Part shown: positions 56,710 to 64,000 of the stretch, in pieces
Position numbering within the stretch: the stretch's first letter is position 1
How the letters are laid out: every line of letters begins with the position of its first letter
Assembly: GCA_963921935.1 (NCBI GenBank)
Contig: OY998175.1
Span: 744,001 to 808,000, forward strand
Direction: 5' to 3'
Origin: Galeruca laticollis
Lineage: Eukaryota; Arthropoda; Insecta; Coleoptera; Chrysomelidae
Length of the DNA stretch: 64,000 nt
Notes under the pieces: model-generated
Database searches by the model: none
Seen by the model: only the letters and a program-made list of their open reading frames with translations
What the model was told of the DNA's origin: nothing
Program-made: the position numbers and the translations under genes

Positions 56710-58085
56710 TTACTAAGTTGAAAGTTAGTGTAAAAAACACACTTTGTGTTACCCTGTATAAAATGACGTACGTCCAAATCTCTTGAAATTCAAAATTTGT
56801 GCTAGATTTTATTCAAATTTACCTACAATTTGGAAAAAATAATCAAATTGAATTTAAAATAACAAATTTAATAATTTGCAAACTCCATCAATTTTTTGAG
56901 TTGATCTATTATTTTGCTGGTGAGTGTAGAATGACAGTTATTGTACATTTGAAAAGCCCGCTTACAAATATCGTTTTATTACTAAGTTGGTACGACTAAA
57001 TTCTACACTCATATGTAATTCGAACGTCACCTGTCAAATAATTTGTGTCTAACACTCCATTGATTTCAATTTAAGTGTGTGTTTTTCGATATCTATTTCA
57101 GATTTTGTTACCTACCACACTATTTACCGTACCTTTTGGAAATTCTAAAGGATACGTCACTGTTAAAATGAAGTGAGAACCTATCGAGCAAGTAGATATA
57201 TACGAGAAAATATTAAATAATCTCTTTCCGTTCACGGCATCGTCATCGAGCACAGAAACACGTTTTCTAATCAAGTAGGTTCAAGGTAGAGGTAATTATC
57301 GATAATAATCGAAAAGATGATCGATAAAAATGTTGTTGGTCCTGTCGATCCTATTGGTAGGTATATAAATATATCGGTGAACACTTCGTATTGGCTTATG
57401 ATGGTTTTTATATACACTATCGTACAAAAATTTGGAAACAGTACAAATAAAACGAAACAAAATTATCTAAAATCATTTGTATCAATACAAAAATAATTGT
57501 ACTTTTGCTTTTCAATCATAAAAATAATTAATTGTTTTTAATTCATTATACAGTTTAGTGTATAATCATATCTTTTTAAATGAAATCACTTACTAGTAAC
57601 AGTATCAGTACGGTTTATCTTATGATATCAAATATAGAGTGTAATATGTATACAAAAAGCTTTCTTAATTGGCTAATCAGCGAATCACCTCCCGCTTTTC
57701 AATTACATTTTCTGGTAAATTAACCACGCTATTATTCGCAAACAAGCAAGACCAAAAAAAAAATTAGCGGAAGTATCTTAAGCTACGAACCTTTGTTCAG
57801 GTGCGAAAGTTTGATTTGTTACAATTATGTAACACGTTTTTTGATATTTTACTCCAAATTAATAGAATGTTGTTGGAATTTTATAAATAATATGTTTGAA
57901 AGAACTATTATATAGTGTGTTCGAAAAAAGGCATTCACAATTAAAAGTTTTAGCTGAAATTAGTACATACTAATAAATATATACATAAGCTAGGACAATG
58001 AGCAATTTAAACATTTTCCGTCTTCATTTCCCCGGTCCGTTTTATTCTCGTCTATATTTTTTTAAGAATGTGCCTGTTTAGTAAT
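56710..58085. other. Non-coding DNA, no supported gene
   Basis: AT-rich. 57100-57420 is somewhat richer in CpG and contains repeated atcgata/tatcgat motifs but no gene. The + strand frame 56799-56999 has no motif. Confidence 0.4.
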
Positions 58086-58089
58086 TCTC

Positions 58090-58296
58090 TCAATTGGCTC
58101 CAATTCTTTCTGCGTTTCTGGTGATCTATCGGTTACCTTCCTACCCCCTCCCCTCCCCTATTTCTTCCGGTTTCTTGAAATTATGCTCTTCTTGTTCGAA
58201 GCTTTTCCTGGCATACACGTATTCATATATTATCAGTTTGTTGTTTCTCACGTATGCATTTTTCTCATTCTGTTTAGCCCTTTTCATGTGTGCTAT
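58090..58296 (-). pseudogene. LINE ORF1, downstream part (cut off by Sailor copy B)
   Basis: Minus strand reads IAHMKRAKQNEKNAYVRNNK and LIIYEYVYARKSFEQEEHNF. The AYxRxNKLIINGxxY pattern ends LINE ORF1 proteins. It is the exact in-frame continuation of 61350-61700 once the Sailor element and one TA are removed. Confidence 0.65.
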
Positions 58297-58612
58297 TATA
58301 GTATTTACAAAAAGTACGAGGAGTAATAAACCCTAATTAAGTATGCAAAATCTTTACAGGGAGCACCATGGAATTTTTGATAAATCTCTTACTTTAAATT
58401 ACATTTCTTCCGTAAATCTAAAAACCAGGTAGATCGACCCCGTATTTGTTTCAGTTGTAGCAAAGTTTAGGGTTTATTCATTGTTAAAGGATTAGCAGAT
58501 AAGCAATAACGCAATGCAGTGGTGTGTATTTTGGGAAAAAAATACGTTTTAAATTATAATATAATAAAAAATGAAAAGAAATAATTATTGGAATACATTT
58601 ATTACTTACATT

Positions 58613-59968
58613 TTATCCTATATCCGACTCGGAAGAGGAAGAATCGTTGTTGACATTAATAATAATAGGGTCGATTAAATCATCACAAATATTGTCAATT
58701 TTCCACATATTTGCCTCTACTTTGATAACATGCTCGATACAGTTTGTCCAATTTTCCTTACTCACATGACTTACAGCACTCTCAAACAATTTCACAACAT
58801 CGTTTATTCTAAAAGTAGTATTTTTTTTTCCAACTTCCCCCTTTACCTGAGCCCATATTAATTCTATGGGATTAAGTTCACAATGATAAGGGGGAAGTCG
58901 AAGAACTGATATACCACGAGAAGAAGCCATTTCTTCTACAATGTAGGTTTTGTATTTATTCTTGTTCATTTTTGCAATTCTGTAAAGTTCTTTCCTTAGT
59001 GGATCTTTTGGAAACTTAATATTTTTCGAAATAAGCCACTCCAAAAGCTCTGCTTTACGCCAACGACTTGTGGGCAGTGCTTCTCGTAACCGTGAATGGT
59101 AACTTGCGTTGTCCATAACAATAACAGCCTCTTTTGGAATCAGATCCAACATTTGAACAAACCATTCCTCGAAGACATCCCCATTCATATCTTCGTGATA
59201 GTCCCCCGTGCGCTTTGAAATAAAAGTTAATAATCCACCATCAACAAAACCTTCAGAACTTCCAACATGGACAATGATAAGACTTTTTCCTTTTCCAGAT
59301 GGGGGCTGCAAACCTAACGACAAACCTTCCACGAATGCCTGCCTTCCGCTTTTAATGTTTTCATCTTGCCAAGATTTGGAAACTGTATATCCAGCATTTA
59401 TCCATGTTTCGTCTAAGTAGAAGATTTTCAAATTTTGTTCTCTGGCATGTCGAATGCTTCTTAAATAGTCTCTTCTCCAAAAAACTATTTCCGGTTTATC
59501 TATCAAGAGAGATTTTCTATTATGTTTTGTATATTTGAAACCCACATCTTTCAAAAGTTTGCATAATGTCATTCTGGAGAATTTTGGATAGTCCGTATCT
59601 TCTTGCACTGATGTCATAATTTTGTCAAGTGTTGAAATTTCCTTCCGTAAGTAAAATCCATGGACTTTACGCCTTAGTCTTTGTTTTAATGACTCATCGA
59701 TCTCAATTGGTTTTCGGCCTGAAGGAGTTTTAGGGGGTTGAAGAGTTCCATTCTTGCTTTCTTTTAGTAATCTATAAATTGTTGATTTAGCAACACACAA
59801 CATAGCAGCCGTTAATTCCACAATATCATCAACACTTTCACTTGGATCCTTGTTTTTTAATGATATATAACAATTCAATATCAGAGTTTTTTCATTTAAA
59901 GATAATGGACCTGTTTTTGGTCGTTTAGATGGTCCTTGGCTTATCGACATTGTTTGGTACTTGCACAA
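58613..59968 (-). CDS. DD82E (Sailor-type) Tc1/mariner transposase, intact
   Basis: Uninterrupted 451-codon frame encoding a cut-and-paste DDE transposase of the IS630/Tc1/mariner superfamily. Comparison with copy A (MEDLSPSKRPK...) favours Met7 (59950) as the real start, giving 445 residues. An HTH-like segment (AAMLCVAKSTIYRLLKE) lies at about 55-70 and a second DNA-binding region at about 100-150. Catalytic residues are Asp186 in LDETWINAGYTVS, Asp286 in VIVMDNASYHS and Glu369 in CELNPIELIWAQVK. The last two are separated by 82 residues, far more than the 34-41 of classic families. The extra length between them matches the described DD82E/Sailor group. The acidic end SSSSESD may be nuclear-trafficking related. 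All residues present, so it could be active. Confidence 0.88.
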   Translation of the reverse strand: MCKYQTMSISQGPSKRPKTGPLSLNEKTLILNCYISLKNKDPSESVDDIVELTAAMLCVAKSTIYRLLKESKNGTLQPPKTPSGRKPIEIDESLKQRLRRKVHGFYLRKEISTLDKIMTSVQEDTDYPKFSRMTLCKLLKDVGFKYTKHNRKSLLIDKPEIVFWRRDYLRSIRHAREQNLKIFYLDETWINAGYTVSKSWQDENIKSGRQAFVEGLSLGLQPPSGKGKSLIIVHVGSSEGFVDGGLLTFISKRTGDYHEDMNGDVFEEWFVQMLDLIPKEAVIVMDNASYHSRLREALPTSRWRKAELLEWLISKNIKFPKDPLRKELYRIAKMNKNKYKTYIVEEMASSRGISVLRLPPYHCELNPIELIWAQVKGEVGKKNTTFRINDVVKLFESAVSHVSKENWTNCIEHVIKVEANMWKIDNICDDLIDPIIINVNNDSSSSESDIG

Positions 59969-60420
59969 TTAACATTCAACAAATGTTTTAAATATATTCC
60001 AACTGTTTACAATATTATGACAACCATACAACTTCATACAACTTTACTCAAAAAACTAATACTAAGTACTGATTTAATGTACCTACTTTCTTTTAAAATA
60101 ATATTCCCGATAATGTTTCTAAGAAAACTGGGTTGTTTGGGAAATCCCTCTCAATAATCGAATAATCTGTAAATAGGTGTACTCGTATTAAGCCGATTAC
60201 AGTAGGCCACTTGCCATTTAAAATTTCTGAGAAAAATTCCCCAAACACTACATATAGGAGTAATACAAATAAAAAATATTATGAATAAACGGGCATATCC
60301 GAACTCTGCCACAAAATAAAATTTTACCTGACTTGTATCAATTTGAGGATTACTGAAATGTTTGAACTGTGCCGCAACCATTTAGTTTAATCCTATTAGA
60401 GTCATTAGGGTTTATAATAG
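59969..60420. other. 5' untranslated part of Sailor copy B
   Basis: AT-rich; the minus-strand frame 60151-60381 has no recognised motif. Confidence 0.4.
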
Positions 60421-61315
60421 ATAAAATCGGAGGCCCATACAATTATGTATATTTCTGAAAGGTTTCAAAGATTTCTTGAATTGAATATTTTGAAGAAATC
60501 TTGATTGTTTTGATCGATATTTAGGGGATTAGGGGAAGGATGTTGATGTACTTACACTATTGCCTAAAAATCAGGAAGAAGTATTTAATAGTGTTCGTGA
60601 ATTACAATTACGAACGAACCGAGAAGAGGAATTTCTATTAACAGCAGACCAGGTATTTAAAATTATTGTGTTCTCCTGTTTTTCCAACATTAATTTTTTA
60701 TGTAATTCGGATTGTATTTTGATGGATGGGACTTTTAAATACTGTTCAACTTTTTTTTACTAAATGTTTGCCATTCATGGTTTTAAAAACGGCTATTACG
60801 TACTTCTTGTTTTTTGTTTGCTGCCGGACAAATCAAGTCAAACATATTCAAATTTGTTTTTAATTTTAAGACAAAAATGTAAAGAAGTAGGCTTAAATTT
60901 TCAACCTAAAGAAGTCGTAGTAGATTTTGAACTAAGCATTCATAACGCTATATATGAATGTTTTGGCAGAGATCAAATTCTTTTTGGTTGTAAATTTCAT
61001 CTCTGTCAAGCTTGGTTTCGTAAGATTCAGGAGTTTCATTTGGTACAAGAGTACAGACAGAAAGGTTCTGTAATTGGCGAATACTTAAAAGTACATTTCG
61101 GTATTATGTATCTTAGTCCTGAGGAAGTTGTAGAATTTTTTTATAATGAACTACATTTTTTGCTTCCGAATGACCTCTACCTCTATCACTTTTTTTTATT
61201 AAAATTAGTACATCCCGTTACCTCTGACCTAAATCGTATATTCTTTAGCATAGCTGCAACTCATTCGTTCAATACAAAATGTACCTTACCTTATGAAATC
61301 TACTTAAATGAATGA
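60420..61315 (+). pseudogene. MULE (Mutator-like) transposase fragment inside Sailor copy B
   Basis: + strand. One frame from 60560 to 61315 is broken only by a TAA at 60761-60763. Before it: SVRELQLRTNREEEFLLTAD and CNSDCILMDGTFKYCSTFF, with the first catalytic Asp in DGTF. After it: FAIHGFKNGYYVLLVFCLLP, KEVVVDFELSIHNAIYECF (second Asp in DFE), ILFGCKFHLCQAWFRKIQEF (the C...H-L-x-Q-x2-R block), and further open sequence without the final Glu region being clear. D-G-T-F, DFE and the FHLxQ block define the MULE transposase domain. The stop sits where other family members would probably have Gln (CAA to TAA). No MULE inverted repeats were seen; the piece abuts the Sailor right end. Confidence 0.75.
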
Positions 61316-61349
61316 TTTATTACTCCTTGTCCTTTCTATATAGACTATA

Positions 61350-61720
61350 GTGCTTTCCTATTACTCAGGGTCTGTCTAGAATAATTTTCATTTTTCCAGA
61401 TATTGTTGCTCTTCAATTTTCTTGTCGCTCTCAATATTTCCATTTTCTTGTCCCATTTTATTAGTTTGATTAGTATAGGCCTCTTTCTATTTCTTTGAAA
61501 GGATCTTATTTTCCTCACCTCCCCGGCATCAACATTTAATTCCACCTTTATTCCTGTTTTTCTCAACATACTTTCAATATTTGCTTTGATTTGGTCTATG
61601 TTTTCATCTTCTTTGTCTTCTATCCCTTGAATTATGATATTATTACTTTTTAGCTCTCTTTCTAATATTTCTTTTCTTTCTTCATGTGTTTTCATCTGCT
61701 GCTCAGTTTCTCATTTTATT
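61350..61720 (-). pseudogene. LINE ORF1 (RRM-like nucleic-acid-binding protein), upstream part
   Basis: Minus-strand frame 61345-61695: MKTHEERKEILERELKSNNI, IIQGIEDKEDENIDQIKANI, KVELNVDAGEVRKIRSF and RKRPILIKLIKWDKKMEIL. It ends with TRKLKSNNIWKNENYSRQTL. The IIIxGI...RPILIKL...KxxIL series is the RRM-like domain of LINE ORF1, preceded by a coiled-coil-like Glu/Lys stretch. It is cut at 61349 by Sailor copy B and continues at 58296. Confidence 0.75.
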
Positions 61721-62027
61721 TAAAGGTCTATTTAATTTTATTTTCAATTGTTGCTATTTTCTCTCTAAGAAACCAGAACATTTCCCTTATTTCCTCTATT
61801 CCTCCCATCTTCTCAGCTTAATTTGATCGGTATTGTGTTTCGTGTACGCCACAGATGTGTACGCTACCGCCGATGCTTACTCAGTTCTTCCACCGACACC
61901 TACGAGTATACTAGTTAATTTTACCTATAATTTTGTTCTTAAAAATCTCCTAGGTACGTCTCTGTTGCTTTTTAATTCGTATAAATATTGATTATTTTAT
62001 TAAGGTATTCTAGTAAGTTAATTAATA
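61721..62027. other. No supported gene
   Basis: Includes a short CpG-containing patch (61840-61900). Possibly the 5' part of one of the neighbouring LINEs. Confidence 0.35.
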
Positions 62028-63120
62028 TTGTTATCAATTCTAGTAAAATATGGATCATTTAACACGTTGTTAAAGCAAAATACAGCTACCTTGAGTGTTC
62101 AAGATCTTATTAATGCTTTTTGGGCAAAAAGAAATTCCTCCCCGTTAGCGAGCGCTTTTATTGATACAAATAAAATAGTGAATATCAAAACCAGTCCAAA
62201 TTATCCTATCTATTTGTGTCAATATGAAGCTATTATTTTCAAACCTTGCATCATATACCGACTATCCTACCCTCAATAACACAATCCATATTACAGAATC
62301 ATAACAAAGATACGATTATTTATACGGATGGTTCTAAGGATGAATACGGAACAGGTTTCTCATTTTTTGTCGCTAGTAATAATATAGTCAAACATTTCCA
62401 GAACAAAAACTTTTGCTCAGTATTCACTGCAGAGGCACTCATTTGGTGCCTGGAGGGGTCAGTGCCAAGTGCAGTCTTAATTAGTGACTTCAAGTCTGTT
62501 CTAGAGGCTTTGAATAGCTCACCAATAATACAATATAAAAATTAAATAATTTTCAGTATAAAAAAACTATTTTTTCATCTCTATACCAAAAATGTGAAAA
62601 TATTTTTTATTTGGACAAAGACACATGTTTGCGTCATAGGAAATGAAAGGGTAGATAACGAAGCTAAAAAATGTATGTATCTTTAGTACCATTACTAACG
62701 AATGTAAGAAACTACTTCGGAATTAATGGAAAACGGTCTATACGAAAGCGGCATCAAAATCTAATAATCATTACTTTAATATAAACCAGTCGTTACCTAA
62801 TAATATCTCACATTACTCTTTCCCTTATGTCAGTATAGCTTACACTTACATTATATCCCGATTAAAATTGAACCATGGCCGATTCTCGGTGCATCTTCAT
62901 AAAATTGGTGTGGTGCGATCACCCGATTGCCGTTATTGTGATAATGATGATATCGCAGATACAAATCATCTGTTTTTTTGGTTGTAAAAATAACAAACAG
63001 ATCTACATCAATATAATATAAAACTACCAACTTGTATTAAATCTTTGTTATATACAGGAAATAAGAATATATTTGATTTAATAGTGAAATTTGTCGAAAC
63101 AACTAATATTGATATATAAT
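62028..63120 (+). pseudogene. LINE RNase H domain and C-terminal tail
   Basis: + strand. LSVQDLINAFWAKRNSSPLA leads, after a shift near 62250, into TIIYTDGSKDEYGTGFSFFV (RNase H, first Asp in TDGS), CSVFTAEALIWCL (Glu) and AVLISDFKSVLEALNS (Asp). Then, with stops, KIFFIWTKTHVCVIGNERVD, the last RNase H block. The tail has SFPYVSIAYTYIISRLKLNH and RSPDCRYCDNDDIADTNHLF, the C-x2-C...H motif, ending near 63118. Typical 3' half of an I/Jockey-like LINE with RNase H. Confidence 0.75.
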
Positions 63121-63184
63121 TAATGTATTTATCCGTATCAGATAGCATGTGGTAAATAGCGAGAGCTGATGCTATTGCTACTAA

Positions 63185-63201
63185 CACACACACACACACA
63201 A
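63185..63201. repeat. (AC)n microsatellite
   Basis: About eight AC units just after the LINE 3' end. Confidence 0.85.
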
Positions 63202-63319
63202 TTCTAGGAGTTATTTCTATGCCGATATGCTAAGTATTTTAGAATTGTTTTTATCTATACAAATCATTGATAAGAAGCAAGGTGAATTATTGAGCAATCT
63301 GCTACGAAACAGCCAACAA

Positions 63320-63820
63320 AACTTTGCTGAAAAAATTATACTCCATCCAATCCACTGTAAATGACGACATGCTTTCAGAACTCGCCCTGTATGCGGTCTC
63401 CAAGGAACTGCACCTACGCCGGCAAATACTTTCCCTAAACTTTGTTGCTAGAACATCAGCAAACATATCCCTAACATTTTATCAAAAACAGATCATCACT
63501 CCCATCCAGATATAAAATTCCTTTAAAGAATTAGATTTCATATATTTTAATTTCTCTTTCATTTACATTGATGCAACCAAAATAACTACAGGAAATATTG
63601 GAGCTTCCTTTAATAATTTACCCTTACAAAATTTCCACACATCGACCACAGATTCTCGATAACGGAATATATATACCAAAAATGGCAATCCATCTGGAAA
63701 GATTTGAAATAAATAATGCCCGAAATTAAAACCCAATAAAAGAAAAGAACAAGTTATTGTATCAGTTTCACTTAACAAAAGAAATCGCATTTTCTATGTA
63801 CGCCAGTGTCCCGGCATAAT
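63320..63820 (+). pseudogene. LINE fragment (pre-RNase H block plus later pieces)
   Basis: + strand frame 63324-63515: SIQSTVNDDMLSELALYAVS and KELHLRRQILSLNFVARTSA, the block that precedes RNase H in related LINEs. Degraded later pieces (YQKWQSIWKDL near 63670 and a basic KRKEQ region) follow. Probably a second, internally deleted copy in the same orientation as 62028-63120. Confidence 0.55.
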
Positions 63821-64000
63821 TATTTTCATTAAGATTACATTGAAGCATGGTTCTGTATATATACGTAGGTTATTTAGAAGAGTTTCTATCATATACAAAT
63901 TGACCAAACCTTCCATTATATTTGATTTAATTAAAGATTAACCCTGTGTAATGAAAAATAATTAATTACAGTACATTTTACCGAGATAATTTCATTAAAA

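Larger units (their letters stand above)
58299..61347 (-). mobile_element. Sailor-type (DD82E) transposon, copy B, carrying a MULE fragment
   Basis: Left TAGTATTTACAAAAAGTACG and right inverted TAGTCTATATAGAAAGGACA are diverged. Both lead into AGGAGTAATAAA, as in copy A. TA duplications at 58297-58298 and 61348-61349. The host LINE ORF1 is restored in frame by removing the element and one TA, which confirms the borders. 3049 bp; about 0.9 kb next to the right end is MULE-derived. Confidence 0.85.

Noticed and set aside
62246..62545. Possible host RNase H gene
   Set aside because: The block order and the following C-x2-C...H tail are those of a LINE, and the frame is broken.

Overview
This window looks like a piece of an insect nuclear genome: strongly AT-rich, short GT-AG introns, and arthropod-type transposons of almost every class. 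Two things are host gene, one firm and one tentative; the rest is transposable-element (TE) sequence, nearly all of it broken. The order is not certain; a large TE-rich genome such as a beetle's would fit. No tRNA, rRNA, CRISPR array or bacterial operon was seen.

Host genes. A buttonhead/Sp5-type Sp-family zinc-finger gene runs on the + strand. A 21-codon first exon (9697-9759) splices in phase 0 across a 12.1-kb intron to a second exon (21866-22756) carrying the SP box, the Btd box and three C2H2 fingers. About 7 kb downstream lies a GC-richer, promoter-like stretch (29000-29570). It ends in ATG-CTT-GCC followed at once by a GTAAGT donor, which is what the first coding exon of a neighbouring Sp6-9 (Sp8) gene would look like; the rest of that gene is not in the window.

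Layout. 1-9.3 kb: a hAT pseudogene, a mariner remnant, a nest of elements at 3.8-6.0 kb, and a hAT-type element with an 8-bp target duplication holding a LINE that holds a Penelope-like (PLE) fragment. 9.6-22.9 kb: the btd gene, its intron filled with PLE, LINE, Tigger, Crypton and repeat copies. 23-27.7 kb: Tigger/pogo elements, including a recent 3 x 570-bp tandem triplication. 30-38 kb: a composite repeat copy, MITEs, a mariner-like element with about 435-bp inverted repeats, a DDE transposase remnant and LINE pieces. 39.2-45.7 kb: a degenerate 'GAAGTCTTTT' satellite broken by a LINE, a MITE and a Sailor-type (DD82E) transposon. 47-55 kb: copies of the roughly 1-kb Helentron-like repeat, and a gypsy retrotransposon into which a DD41D mariner and a second LTR have inserted. 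56-64 kb: LINEs, one of which was cut by a second Sailor element that has an intact transposase and also carries a Mutator-like (MULE) transposase fragment.

The most notable repeat is a family of six copies (four + strand, two - strand) with a GTC microsatellite and five roughly 174-bp internal repeats. A related sequence in the window preserves what looks like the empty target site of one copy. Families were assigned by reading translated motifs, not by database search, so subfamily names are provisional.
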